The notes below the pieces were generated by a model. The model worked only from the letters and a program-made list of their open reading frames with translations, was not told the origin of the DNA and ran no database searches. From Clavulina sp. PMI_390 (Eukaryota > Basidiomycota > Agaricomycetes > Cantharellales > Hydnaceae), in NCBI GenBank assembly GCA_015039315.1, contig WIDE01000181.1, positions 2,510 through 30,395 on the forward strand: a stretch of 27,886 nt of DNA. The letters run 5' to 3'. The position numbers and the translations under genes were made by a program. Every line of letters starts with the position of its first letter. Within the stretch, counting starts at the first letter, position 1. This document shows positions 1 through 12,975 of the stretch, in pieces.

Positions 1-1690
1 ATTTGGATATTGAAATGCTTCATCTGAGTCTCAAATGGCAGACAAATGGCTGCTCAATTGGGACATTTAAAGCTCAGCTGGCAAACATCTGAATGCTCAG
101 TTGTGGCACTTGAAGCTCAGATGACAAACAGTTGAATATTCAAATGGTGGATCTCATTGTTCAATGGCATGAATCTGGACATTTGAATGATAAATCTGCA
201 TCTCAAATGGAAAGCATCTGGATGTTCAAATGGTACATTGAGTCTCAGACGGCATGCAGCTGAATATTCAAACGCTTCACTTGAGTCTCAAATGACATGC
301 ATCTGAATGCTCAGACACTACACATTCATCTCAGGTGCCAAACATCTGGATGCTCAAATGGTACATTTGAACCTCAGATGGTATATGTCTCAATGCTCAG
401 ATAGTACTCTTGACTCTTGGATAGGGGGCATCTGGTTGTTCAAATGAGACATTTGGATCCAAGGTGGCAGACATCTCAATGTTCAGATCATATGCATGGA
501 CCTCAGATGGAAAACATTCCAACACTGGTATGGCACACCTGGATGTTTAAATGTGATATCTGAAGATGAGATGGCTGACTTTGGAATGCTCACATGGTGT
601 ATTTGAGCCTCAGATGACAGACATCTGAATGCTAACATGGTGCATGTGAGTCTCAGATGCTGTATATCTGGATGCTCAAAATGTACATCTGAGTCCAAGA
701 TGGCAGACATCTGAATACTCAGATAGTGCATGCAAGTCTCAAATGCCCTATATCTGAACATTCAGATGCTCTATTTGAACATGCAAATGGCCCACTAGAT
801 TCTCAGATGACCCCATGCGGATCTTCAGATGGTATTTGACATTCAAATGGAGCTTCTGAAGTTGAAGTGGGATGCATTTGTATGTTCAAATGCGTCATTT
901 GAATCTGAAATGCTAGAAATTTGGCTGTTCAAGGGGCACATATGAATGCTTACATGGTACAGCTGAATCTCAGCAAGCATCCATCTGGATGTTGAAATAA
1001 TTCATGTAAGTCTCAGATGGCAGGAATTTGAATACCCAGAAGGTAAATCTGAGTGTCAAATGGTATATATCTGGACAGGTAAACTGTACATCTGAGTCCC
1101 AGCTGGCAGACATCCCAGTGGTTAGATAGTACATTTGAATTTCAGATGGCACACATCCAGGTATTCAGATACTGTGTTTGAGTCTCATGCAGAGGCATCT
1201 TGACATTCTCAAAATGCAAGGGAGTCTCAAGAAGAGCCACACTGGGATGCCCAAGTGCAAAATTTGAGCCTCAGGTGGCAGGTATCTAGATCCTCACATG
1301 ATACATTTGAATCCCACACTCTATGCGTACAGATGTTCAGAGAATAGATCTGAGTGTCAGACAGCAGACCCCTCAATGATTGAATGAATCATCCAAGCTC
1401 AGATGGTATTTCCTTGAATGCTCAAATGAAGCATTGAAATCTCTGATGGCAAATGATGCAGCTGAGCCTCAGGTAGCATACATGTGGATGTTTGGATGGC
1501 ACATTTGAGTCTCAAATGGTAGCCATCTGGAGTCTAAATGAGACATCTGAGTCTCATTGAGTCTACATCTAGATATTCAGATGATGGATTCCAGTGACAC
1601 AGCTGATATCTGGATGCTTGCACAGCAGATCTGGCCTTTAAGTGCAAGTAGCTCAGATGTCTAGATGAAACACCAGAGTCTCAGACAGCA
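1..1690. repeat. Degenerate satellite of alternating 21/22-bp half units (43-bp dimer)
   Basis: The whole stretch consists of variants of two related half units: one reads roughly TGAATGCTCAGATGGTACATT, the other TGAGTCTCAGATGGCAGACATC (first 20 bases quoted only as a guide). They alternate, so the strongest period is about 43-44 bp, giving close to 40 dimers. Units are strongly diverged, with point changes and small indels, and no two adjacent copies look identical. The array starts before base 1 and fades out around 1680-1690, where ordinary sequence begins. Short open frames inside it carry no recognisable protein and are not genes. Its chromosomal role (subtelomeric, pericentromeric or simply a local minisatellite) cannot be decided from the sequence. 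Confidence 0.88.
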
Positions 1691-2237
1691 GTGAGCCCAT
1701 GCTGTGTTGCAACCCTTTCACTGTCCCATTTTCCTCACCATTTTCCATCTCTGAGACAAGAAATGAGATAATTAGGACTGTATAGAACTACAGGATGTGT
1801 CCACATACAACTAGATGTCAACACATTGTAGTATAGGTTAAGTGAGGAGGGTTCAGATGAAGGATGAGATGATGGTAGACTTCATGCTAGTCATGACATC
1901 TTGATGTGAAGTCTGGCGTGCTACTATGCAGGGTCACAGAGAGCACAATACAACATCAATGAGGCAGCTTAAAAATCAAGAAATGCATACACAATAGCAG
2001 CTATTGAGTATGTCAGTGATATAAATATCCATGCCACAAGATGAGAGGAGTGATGAAGGCAGTAGCACAGAAACAGTTCAGATGCTCTGTTTCAATGCAA
2101 CTGCAGCACTTGGAGGCCAGATAGCGGCACTATTTACACCCCAGCATCAACCTCCTGCATGCTATCATCATTTAGACCAGGAAAAGCAGGGACTGACACA
2201 CAGAATATGAGCTTAATCTTCATAGTGAGAACAGCAG
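1691..2237. other. Intergenic region between satellite and gene 1
   Basis: No open frame, RNA gene or clear repeat is visible here. It lies downstream of the 3' end of the minus-strand gene that stops at 2238, so it should contain that gene's 3' UTR and polyadenylation signals. I see no definite signal beyond A-rich patches. Confidence 0.5.
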
Positions 2238-5200
2238 TCACTGCTTACGTTCTAACCGATTCCCCTCAAGATCCACCAGAGTGTCATATATATCAAAGAC
2301 AACTGCAAAGTCATCATCTAGGGCAGTAGGTGAGCTGCCTTGCATAGCATGACTGGATTTTAGCCCTTGTGACTCACCAGTATAGTCATGTTTCTCCAGC
2401 CTTAGGTATGCAGGGACATCATCCTCAGGATCCAAAGGATCCAAATTACCTGCCAGCATGGCAGCCAGTATGACACCAGCAAGGATGCCCATGGGACCAG
2501 TCACTGTTCTGCCATCAGGAGACAGGACAAGTCCTTTTAAGTCATCTGCTGAGGAGGGGAATGGACAGAAGGGTGGATAATTGACCACCCTGAACTGGTG
2601 AAAGGTTGAGCGGTTTGTCCCCCCTCTTTTAGTTCCTTGGGCCTTGATAGCCACAGCCTTTGCACCAATTTCAAAACGAGCATCTATGGCTGAAGTCTTG
2701 GTTGGCTTGTCAGTTTTCTTCATCCATGCTGCAAAGAATGGCAGACTTTAGCTGATAGCTCTTCAAAGCACGATATGTTTCAGTGAAGCAAACATACTCA
2801 GCTTCTTTACCCAGTGAAACTTGCAAGCCTCAATGATGATATTGACACCCTCTGAGGGCATGTGGTCAAACCAGGCATCTCCATCTTTCCAAGAACTGAC
2901 CATTGCTCTAGCCTCAGGAGAGCCAGGGCGGAGAGAACAGAGATAATCAAGTTTCTCTTTTCCTTCCACAGTCTGGATTGGGTTCATCTTACTCCTCCCT
3001 GCTGGCTCTGAGAGCCACATCACTGAATCATCAGAGTCAGCCATTTTGATATGACGAGATTGGGATCTTGCCCTGGAGTGTGCAGACTTGGCCACAGGTT
3101 GGACCTCTCCATTACTAGAGGTCTGAGCATCACTGGGAGGGGAGATAAATGGTGCAAGTGTGAAGGATGGTACAAGATGGAAGGTTGGAGAGGTCCCTGC
3201 AGCCATGGCCTCTTGTGCAGATGCCCGGTTCCTGTAATGTAAAGGAGACATAAGTACCTGAGAGATAAAGCTGATTTTCTGCTCACATAGCAATAGATGT
3301 TAGCCAGTCTTGCTTCTGCTGAGTATCAAGCAGCATAGCCTCAACTGCTTGGGTCAGAATGGCATCACTTCCAAAAACTATAGGGTGCTGCATAAGCCAG
3401 CCACTGTGTATGCTGGTGCCCATTACAATACCAGTAGCAGATATGCCATAGAGGGCAAAATTCTGAGCCGCCTATTGATGTGATTAGAATCACACAAAAG
3501 AGGCCTGATAGATAGAGTTTTTGCTCATAGGCTTACCTGCCGTGTAAGATTGTCAGCTAGCTCTATGGCCTGTTTCTTCACTTTGCGGTCAGATATTCCC
3601 ATCCTGACACCACTGTATGTCAACTTGAGCCATGTATCCTTCAGCTCATCAGCCCACTTGGCAACAGCATCTTTTCCACCAGAGGCAATCCTTTTAGCCT
3701 TCTCCTCCTGATAGGCAGCACTGTCAGCCTTTGCAATATCACTCAAGCGGGGCTGAGAGCTAGATGATGGCAGGGACGGAGAGGAGGAAGCCAGATCTTC
3801 ACTATTTTCCGCCTCAGCATCTACACTGTCAATAGGATCACCATCACTCATAGAGCCGGTCTCTGTTTCTCCATCATCCTCACTTTCCTCACCACTATTC
3901 CTGCTCTTCTGATTGCCAGCAGGGGGAAGGGGTTTAGGAGAATAGGAGCCCAGGACAGGAGCAACAGCATCTTGAGAGACAACTTTAATGGTTCAGAATC
4001 AGCATACTGTGCAATAGAGGGATAGAGAAACGAGATATGCTTCACCTCCATATCTGACATAACTACTCAGCTTCTGCCAGGCTCTGAATGGATTGATGGA
4101 GAATGCCTCAGAGCCAAAGTTCCAGAAGTGCTGCTGGACCAGGTGTGGGTTCAAATTATTCTCTCGGGCATATTCTTCAAGTTCAGTGATAGTGGCTAGA
4201 ACCTTCTGCTGGACAGAACCTTTGGCTTCCTTGGAGAAGAGAGCATGTACAGGCTTTGCTTTCTCCTTTCCCTTAGGGCCTTTTGGAGCCTCTGGTAGTG
4301 GAGATTTCTGTGCTTCAGAAGGAAACCTCTGGGGTGTGGAACTGGTGATTTCTGTTGGCCTGGACACTGGGTCCAAAGGTGCTGCCACTGGATCTGATCC
4401 ATTCAAGAGTGAGCTTATGCTGTGGTGGAATAGTGCACAGACAACCCACCTTCCATTTCCTCCTCAGGATCCTCAACATCTGTGAAGAAGTATTGGGTAG
4501 TCAGTTACACTGTCAGCATAGCCCCAACACTGAGCCTTACCTGTAGCATTGAACATGGGAGCCTTGATAGGACTTGGAGCCAGGCTAGAGTCATGGCCTA
4601 GTCCTGAATTTTTCAGGGATTTCTCTGGAGACTTGAAAGGGGATGCCTGGAGCTGGCAGTTCAGATTCATAGTGTCAGTATGGACTATTGCTGACCACAG
4701 GATACACAGAGACTTACCACCACTGAGACCTGCATCCTGGGACGTTTGCTAGGTGATACTTCTTTCTCCTATGACAGATCAGTTACAGTGTGTGGAGAAC
4801 AATGCATTGACCCAAGCACTTACTTGAGTACCATGCTGCTGCTCTACTTCCTCATGAGTCTCTCCATGTTTCCGCTTCTGGGTTAATGCTACAATAGACA
4901 TGTATTGTTACTAGACATTTAGGGATTCAGAGAATCAGGTATACCTGCCATATCAACCTCCTGCAGGGCAGCTGTCTCCTCCCTGTCACTGGATACAGTG
5001 CCTTCTGGGTCTTCATCATTGCTTGGGAGGGGATCTACTGGTCGGTTTCTAGTGCTTCTTTCTGCAGATACAAAATTGAGAAAGTTGAGAAGCAGAGTCC
5101 ACTAAGCCAATGCGAGATACTGACTACTTTGTGGCTGCACAGAGGGAGCTTTTTTCTTCTTGCTCCTTTTGTCATTTTTGGATGGGGACACTGTAACGTC

Positions 5201-5406
5201 ATGGCAGCACATTCAGTGAGCTGAGTTTGCCTGTTTAGCTTCAAAACATGTAAGACTCACCCTGTGCAGTAGACTGTTCATCTATAAGACCCTCTGAATT
5301 TGCAGTCAGTTGGTTGGAAAAAGCAGTCCAAGCTTGTCATAGAGGCAATAAACATGCCTTGAGGGGCCTTTCTGGCTGCCTCTACCTCTGTTGTTGCTTT
5401 GCCCAT
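2238..5406 (-). CDS. Multi-exon hypothetical protein, low-complexity, nuclear-type (start uncertain)
   Basis: I do not recognise the family. Reading the minus strand, a chain of short exons joins in frame through GT-AG introns of about 50-70 bp. Clear joints are TTACAG|G near 3236, an exon ending ATTGCTAT at about 3290, AATAG|GCGGCTCAG near 3475, CACAG|TATGCTG near 4012 and GACGTTACAG|TG near 5193. The N-terminal half is Ser/Pro-, Lys- and acid-rich with basic clusters (RSKKKK, SPSKRPR) suggesting nuclear location. The middle holds a helical Lys/Glu-rich part (LEEYARENNLNPHLVQQHFW), then an alanine-rich, possibly globular stretch (residues coded at 3300-3480). The C-terminal exon (2238-2718) has GPMGILAGVILAAMLAGN, a hydrophobic segment, and ends in a TAA/TGA-type stop at 2238. 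The start is weak: an ATG at 5406 opens a plausible frame (MGKATTEVEAARKAPQG), but its junction to the next exon was not resolved, and further exons could lie up to 5937. It is same-strand with and downstream of the Ulp1 gene. Confidence 0.62.
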
Positions 5407-6244
5407 GCCAATACTTTCCTAAACTGAGAGTAAAGGAGGAGGAGTGGAATGGGCAGATGGTTTGAGACAGAGTCTCTATGTTAGTAGGCACATACATATT
5501 CCAAAAACAAAAGGCCACAAACCTCTTGCAGGGCTTGGAACAGATGATTGTGCTTGATTCTGACAGGAGAGACAACAAACTCACATAAGTCAAAATACTC
5601 CATCAGCAGCCTGATTAGTAATCTTATATCTGCTTGAGATGGTACATTATGACTATGTGCTGCCTTGATCACCAATATCCATAATCCAAAACCCCTTTCA
5701 TGCATGCCATATCCAGATCACTATCACAGTGTATGAATATTATAGATACAGCATGGGCAGAGGTGTAGAAGTAGATGAGATCAAGATAACCAGACCAAAG
5801 AAGCAATCCAAGATGAGTAGGCTGCTGTGAGGCCAAGCTTGGCCAGCATACATTTGTGCCAAGATGTCAGAACAAAGTGAAGGGAGCTGGGGTGTGGTAA
5901 CAGAAGAAATGAAATGGCTCAGGATGGAGTTAGCCATGTAAGATCAAGATAAGAAACATCAAGATAAGGAGACAGAATAGCAGCAAGATCAAGTAGCCCA
6001 TACAAAAGCAGAATGGAAAATGGTCCAAAGGGATGATGCAAAGGGCCAAAGACTGTGCTTCAGGTATGGTACACAACATTCCAGAACCAATAGATATGCA
6101 CAGCCATGAAACTTCCATGCAGAGACCAAGAAGGCATAGCAAGAAAGAGAAGGAAACACAAGCAAAAGAGACGCAATCATGTAGAGAATATAAAACAGAA
6201 AAAAGAGCATAGAGTGTGTGTTTCAAGTATGGAGGGAGAGCAGT
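5407..6244. other. Interval between two minus-strand genes, possible extra 5' exons
   Basis: This interval lies between the stop of the Ulp1 gene (6245) and the proposed start of the next gene. Several minus-strand frames are open (for example one starting at 5937 and hydrophobic ones at 5930-6226), and splice-like signals occur at about 5541-5590 (TTAT|GTGAGT and CTGTCAG|AATC). They may be upstream exons of the 2238-5406 gene or 5' UTR. The T-rich hydrophobic frames look like low-complexity intergenic DNA rather than protein. Confidence 0.4.
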
Positions 6245-9200
6245 TCATTTGGACCTTTTCTCCTCTGCTGCAGTGGGCCAAATACTTGGATCAGCCCTGC
6301 GAGTATACTCACTGAGCAACAGACATTCAAGTCTCTGTTCAACCTCCTTATAGTCCAGTTTCTCCAGCTCACTCAGAGCTTCAATTGCAGCTTTCCCATG
6401 ATGGTAGAGATAGCAAGCTGCAAGCTCCTCAGTGCTGCTGGGATTATCAATCTTTTTGGAGGTGAGAGCTGGCTGCCACCCCAGGAATGCCTTCCGGCTT
6501 GACATATCAGGCTGGGGGAAGTGAGCAATCTTTGCCAGGAAAAGGAGGGCATAGAGGTTGGATCCATGGGCCTTATTCTCATGAGAGGTAGAAGAGAGAT
6601 GGCAGCCAAGGAGGTAGGCAAAAGTACGGAGTCGGTCTCCATATGACCCGTTGGTCCAGACACTCCAGAAGATATCCTTGATCCAAGCACATACCATGGC
6701 CTCCAGATAGTGTAGCAGGGTGTAGAAGAAGCCTTGCGTGATTGTAGGACATGCTGAGCCACCTTCAACATCCACAGTTTGGACTATATGCACAGTGCCT
6801 TCTGGGAACATACTGGATTTATCCAATGTGTAAGCAAGATTATCCCAAGGATGACTGCATCAACTTACAACTCATCACCCTTCTGGAGAACAATCTGTCC
6901 AATCTTTACACCTGGCTGGTTCAGAAGCCGAACCAGATCCTGGGGTAGCTTGGAGTTAACTGGAGGAGGGAAGGGAGTGGGTAGATAAGGATCCTCAACC
7001 ACTGAGAAGGTAACCAGTTTTGCTCCATTCACAGGGGCCAAGCAGGTCCGGAGGGCACTATAGTCCCAGTGCTCAGTGTGGGTACTGCCAACTGAGGAGA
7101 TGATGGTGAATCCAAGGGGCTGGAGAGCACAATCCTGGCCAAAGAGACCAGCCATGAAAAGCGAATTAGGAGAGCGATGCTCAGCTGCAACTGAGCCTGT
7201 CTGCACACTCTCTGCCACTCTCTTCAGATCAGAAATTAGCCTGTAACAGAGAGTAGAGTATGAATCTGTTGAGCTGATAATGCAAATGAAGAACACTTAG
7301 GAAGATACAGACCTCTCAAGAGTATCCAGTGAGTCACCCAGTCTTGGTGTGGGGATGGCCAGAGCGGTAAGGCATCTGCTAGAGGATGGAGCTGAGAGCT
7401 CTGCCAGAAGTCTTGAAATGGGCATGTACTCTCTATATGTCTCTGTAGCTGGAGCATGTGAGCATAATCACTTCATAAAGTAGGTTTCCATACCATGAGG
7501 TGTGTTAGCCAATGGCACCTTTTTTTTGTTCTTTGCTGGGAGGAGATCCAGGATGAGATCTTGCTCAGGTGGGTCAAGACCTATGAGTGGAGTGGGGTGA
7601 GTATATCTTATAGGATCCAGCAGTGAATAACCCACATTGCACCTGTACAATGACATCTGGATCCAGCTGAAGGGTCCTTCTTGCATACTGGGCCATGTAG
7701 AATTCACGTGTAGTGCGTGCACCCACTGTGTCACCCTGAAGGCTAGGTGGAAATTTGCCCCATGGGAAGTCAGGTATCTGATCTAGCGCCATGTGGAGGA
7801 GGTGTGGACGCAGTTTTTCAACTTCCTCTTGGTCAAAATCCTGAAGCCAAGTAGCAGCATCATGGGCCTGTTGCTTAAAATGAGTGACTCATATCCAAAA
7901 TGTGAATTATTGTGAGGAACTCACCAGATCATTTTCCAAAGTGTCTAGATGAAGCAGCAGCTCCTTGACATAGCGGAGTGTGAACAGCCCACAAGAGGCC
8001 CCATTGGTCTGCTTGGAAATCTATTGAGTAATGTTAGCATCTATCACCCTGTACATTAGCACACTGAAGGGAATATACCTTCTCAAGAACTCTGACTTTC
8101 ATGTGAGTGTGATGGATGAACTTGGGTACCATTATATGCCTAGCTCGGCCATCCTGCTGCTGCAAGGTCTGAGGAGCACTTGAGCCCTCAGTAATGCTCC
8201 CTCCCTCTATGACTGCCCCACCATCAGCCTCTTGAAAGTGAGATGAAGGCTTTGGTGGGACAGGGTAATCAGACAGGCAAGAGTTGGTGGCCTTTAACAT
8301 TGTGCAGAGCACATCCATCAGGAAGGAAACATCCTTCTCTCGCCAGAATACAGCAGGATCAAGAGAGTCAATGTAGTAGACTGTGAATTCAGTCTCAGAG
8401 GGATGAGGGACTTGAGCTAGAGCAACAGCAAAATGATTACTAATTGGAGACAAAGTAAGTTTGGAGCAAGCAGATAATTATAGGAAGCCAACATACTTAT
8501 TACTGATATAGTGTGGTAATAGCATCCACTTCCCAGGACGCAAGTTTGAGGCAGCAAGGATAGCCTGGAGGCTACAGGCACTGGCCTTTTCAGGACACCA
8601 TATACCACCATCCTCTTGGCGAGCTTCACCAGCATGATACATTGCACCATTACCCACATTATCAATCCATACACCATCCAGTGTGATGGAGTTAGCTTCA
8701 ATGAGGCTGTGCAGCTCTCCCCTATAGCCAATAAGTTGTTAGATATGGACACTGTTCAGGTCAGATGAGTAATAAAAGGCTGATAAGACATACCCCAGAC
8801 CAGCATCAATCCATTTGGCATCTAGTGGTACACATTCTCCAGTCCATTTGCTGAGCAAATCAAAATCTATTGTCTGAGGTGGTGGAGCATGGCTATCAGG
8901 CCGGAGAAGGGGATATGACTGAGATCTAGAGATATGGCAATGTTAGCCTGCAATGCTCGTCTAATTCCATGAATGGAATATGCTCACAGAACACTGGGGA
9001 TCTTAGGGTTGGCATTACGTCTCTCAACTTCCTCAGCATCAAACACAGCAATGGGCTCCCGCATCAGCAGTTCACGATCATGAGGTGAGAGTTTTCTGAA
9101 CTTATCCCTCTCAACCACCTGAATCTGATGGAATCTGTTTTGTGCCTTAGCCAGATCCACAGCTGCTTTGACAGCATCAATTGCTTCCGCAGTCCTCTAT

Positions 9201-12200
9201 TGAGCCAGTGAGTGAGTGGATGCTATAAGAGCAACAACATGACTTACTGTATTACGCCCATGGATGACAAATTTCCCAGTAGGTAGGAGACCATGCTCTG
9301 TAAGAGGCCCCGTCTGATTGGCAGTGAATGTAGTGGTCTGGAGTGCTGGGCGATATAGAGATACACTCCTTGATGTCTGAGGTTTCTCCCGTCGATATTT
9401 TGGCCAGGCAAGAGGCTCCTCTGCTTTACCAGGAGTATGGAGAAGCGAGTGGCTGCCAGTGAGAGGCTTGTTATCCCGGACTTTGTTCAGTGCCTGCCTG
9501 AGAAGTTCTGTTTCAGGTGACTCTGAGACTGCTACAATTGGGTCTTTTGGTGTGCTAGGACCAGCTTGGACAGGGTCCTCAGACTCCAATGAGAGATCTG
9601 AGCTTGCTGGGCTTGCTGGGGAATCTCCAGGCTCAGCTCCAGTGACATCATCAGATTTAGCTGTAGATTAAGCCATGAGCAGAGTACAAACTTATAGCTA
9701 GCTAGCATACTAACCTTTCTTATTCCCAAGAGTGACCTCTAGGCTTTCACGCTTTCTCTTTCCTTCCCGCTGAACCTCATCCGCAGCTGCACCTAATATG
9801 TGATAGAAGTAGGATGCAAAAAGTGAGAAGAGGACACATCAATATTCACATGTGACTCACCAGCAGTTTGGTCCTTCTGGGCTTTATTCTGGGGGTCCAA
9901 AATTGGCTCCACCTCCATCTCACCTACTGCAGTGTCCCCACTACTGCAGTGGTCAGTAGGGCTGTCTGTCTGCCCCGCATCTTGGCCTTTGTTGCTACCA
10001 AGGTCGCTTTCATTGTCTGAGTCTTGGTATTCTGAGCCTGATTCATCTGATGAGCTGTCAATAGACATGTTGTCATCACCAACTCCCTCAGTGGCTACAA
10101 CTTGATCACCAGACTCTAACACCTCCTGGACCTGCTCATTTGGGCCCACCAGCGGCACCACCTCCACATGTTTCCCATCAGCTGAAGAATCCTTTCTTGC
10201 AGCAGCATTCAGAGCACCTTCATCTCTCTCATCTTGCTTGGAGAGTAGGCTGGTGTCATTGGACTCATCAGTGGTGGGTGTCTCCTTCTCATCCCTGTGA
10301 GAGTGGTGAGAACTAGGTGGGGGAGATTTATCTGCAGAGGAAGATTGAAGCTGGGATTGCTCAGCCACCAGATCATCAATATCCATCTTGATCTCATCCT
10401 TTGAGTGGGAGGGATCATTGCCATTAAGAGTACCATCACTAGTCTCAATTGGATCCACAACAGTCTGGCCAGTTGCTAAGGCAGTCCTGTCATCTACAGG
10501 ACCAAGCTCAGTTGAGCTGGACGGCTCAGCAATGTGGGAGAAGATTTGACTCTTTTGGGGAGGATGATCACCTATCCCTGAGGCTGAATGATCAGGAAGA
10601 TGGTCTGGGCTGGAGGGTGCTGGAGCTCCATCCTTGTTTAGCTCAACAGGATCCTGTCCAGCAAGTTCCATGTTGGGAGCATTTGCCAGAGCTTCCCTGG
10701 CTGGTGTATGGCCGGATGGCTCAGAGAATGGAGGCTCCAGTGACTGCTGCTGCTGTGGGGAGCTAGCATGATCAGCTGGTGGCATAGAATCTGAAGTATT
10801 GATATTAGCAGTAGCTGGGTTGGTCAATGGACCAGGAGGGAAAGTATATGGTGGTGGAGCTACAAGAATGACCATTGCTGATGTTAAATATCTAAGCATA
10901 TCCAAGAATGACAGATGTATGCAGTATTCACCTTGTTCAACTTCTTCCCTGGTCCTAGTTGTATTCTCAACTACCCGAGCCAGTCTGCTGAAAGAGTCAG
11001 CTAGGTGCCTTATAGCCTGTCTGGTCTCCCCTCTGGTCTCTCTGTGAGAAGCCATCTGAGTGACAGTAACATCAGTATTTCTCCCATGGTGGGAAAACTG
11101 AAGAGTGGGAGAAGTAGGTTGAAAGTTGGGACGATATGATTCTTCCAGATGGGAGCCCACTGATTGTGAGGGTTCTGTAGCAAATGCAGTATCTGCAAAT
11201 ATGTGTGGAATGCCAGAGGTATTTGCAAATGATGCCCCAGTACTTGGCCCTGCAGCTGAAGATATGAGATTTGGACGGAGCATAAGATCAGAGGGGGCAA
11301 CTGTCTGATTTTCTGAGCTCCCTGGCTGATGTGATGATAGCGCCCAAGAGAAGTCTTGTGGCCCATGATCTGCTGAGTTTGAGCCAGAATTGGATGATAT
11401 GAAACCATGACTTGCTCCTCCTGCAGCCCAATTATGCAGCTGGAGGGCTGTAAGATTAGACCCCTGCCTAGTTGGTGCAGGTGTGGCAGTGTTCCCTGAT
11501 GGTCCTTCACTCCCTTGAGAGATAGGGTGAGTGGATGTAGTGGATTGGTTCATAGGGCCAGGTTGCACAGTGGGTTCAGATTGTGGAGGGATAGTAGGCA
11601 AGGCCACAGATGGGAGGAAGCGGACATCAGCTGCTTGCAGGGCCTTCAGGCTTTTAGCCAATGGGCTAAGGATTGTTGGCCAAATTGTGGCTGGTGCTGC
11701 AGACTCTGGTGTGAATGCAGCAACTTTTAGAGCCTGCTGGATGAAATGCTTATGAATGTCTAGTAGAGGTTTATCCACAACACCATTCACACAGAGTGGA
11801 TTTTGCCCATAACAGAAATACTAACCAATAGATGAGTGCTGGGTTGAGGTTACAGTGAAGTTCAATATACTCACTTGTGTGAATGAGGGCATTGAGGGAG
11901 AAGCACTAGAGTCAAAAGCATACCTCCAGAAAAGCATCAATGGCGAGATTAAGATGCATGAGGTAAGCCGTTCTTGCCCAGGCAGGTGAGGGTAGCAATC
12001 AAAGGGCTGAAATATTGTTGCATTGAATCAGTGCTGATGGATGGGTTGGATATAAGGAAGAGAAATGCTCACCTCACTACCAGCCTCCAATGCTGCTCCA
12101 GCTTCCTTGTACCTGCATAGCTCCAGAGAAAGTCCAATAAAGGTAGTGGCTGCATTATCCCTGGCTTTGGTTTTAGAGAACTGGTCATGGAGCCACTCCT

Positions 12201-12975
12201 TGGACCAGGGAGGATTTTGACTTTCCTCTGAAGGGGATATAGCTGGTGAGCCAAATATGTACTTATTGGAAGAGGTATCCTTGCGATACCGTGAAGTGAC
12301 AGCATGAGCCATTAGTGCGCAACTGCGGGGGGTCTTGTGATTTGGAGCACTAAGTGGCTGGGAGTAGTAAGGGAGATACTGAAACTGAGAGTCAGAGCTG
12401 ACTTTGTGTGGGGTGGGGTTTTCAAGTGTGTCTAGTATGATGAGGGATAAGAGGCTGAGAATGAAGTAGCCCGTCAATCGCCTCTTGGAATGGTTTGATT
12501 GGTGAGCAACTTGGATTCCTTGCTCAGGATTAGTGGGTGCAGTATTAAGAAGAAGGCCACGCTCCACTGCTTTCTGGAGGGATATTTCCTCAGTCTGGTT
12601 CTCAGGAATAGGCTCCAGATCCAGGTTACTGAAGATCAAGCCACCACCGTAGATAATCTGCCTCCGTGTCACCATCTCTTCCTCAGTTAAATGCCTAGCA
12701 TTAGGCACAATATGGGTGTGCCAGTGGCTGAGGAGCACGTCGGCATAGTGTCTGGCATCCTCAGGAATTGGAAACTGGATAAGGGGAGACCACTGATTCC
12801 ATGCCGCTACAAATGGGGCACTACAGTGCTGCTGATTTTGTATATGAAACCGATAGGTATCATTGTGCTTGCGAGCAACACCAGTGTGATACTTTATCTC
12901 ACTGGGAACTTGCAGCCAGCGTTCAATAGGCTCTTCGTAGATTTTTTGTTGAGCAGTTGGGCGGGATGGTGGCAT
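6245..12975 (-). CDS. Giant Ulp1/C48-family cysteine protease domain protein (~1,950 aa, spliced)
   Basis: About 15 exons join on the minus strand from the ATG at 12975 to a stop at 6245. The first exon (to about 12075) opens with MPPSRPTAQQKIYEEPIERW. A long exon group (11796-9860) is disordered, Ser/Pro/Asp-rich and contains a short Arg/Glu-rich probable coiled coil near 11000. The Ulp1 core follows: a Trp-rich lead-in (8520-8730), NHFAVAL with His at 8433-8435, YYIDSLD with Asp at 8367-8369, and KQTNGASCGLF with Gln at 8009-8011 and Cys at 7991-7993. This matches the H-D-Q-C order of SUMO/ubiquitin-like deconjugating proteases, so activity on a SUMO-like protein is expected from the family. 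About 500 residues follow the core with no domain I recognise. Typical introns are 50-70 bp, e.g. 7941-7890 region and 8098-8040 region. Two joints (around 12060-11990 and 7630-7560) do not keep frame with any good splice pair I found, so an undetected micro-exon, sequence error or early decay is possible. The C-terminus could also continue past a donor at 6313 rather than stop at 6245. Confidence 0.8.
7930..8440 (-). other. Ulp1 catalytic core (His, Asp, Gln, Cys intact)
   Basis: This sub-region covers the two exons that carry the active site. Exon 8439-8088 begins right at the catalytic His and includes the Asp; exon 8033-about 7925 carries the oxyanion Gln and nucleophile Cys. Between Asp and Gln there is an insertion of roughly 90 residues, serine- and glycine-rich, which is longer than the loop in yeast Ulp1. 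The signature QTNGxSCG replaces the more usual QxNGxDCG of SUMO proteases, with Ser before Cys; this substitution is seen in transposon-associated relatives by my recollection and should be checked. Confidence 0.85.

Noticed and set aside
483..1152. Short minus-strand open frames in the satellite
   Set aside because: They consist of translated satellite units (repeating SIQMSA.DSDV-like patterns) with no sign of selection.
2238..12975. KDZ, Plavaka or other transposase within the two long minus-strand genes
   Set aside because: I looked for the acidic catalytic and zinc-binding motifs of these families in the spliced frames and found none that I could defend.
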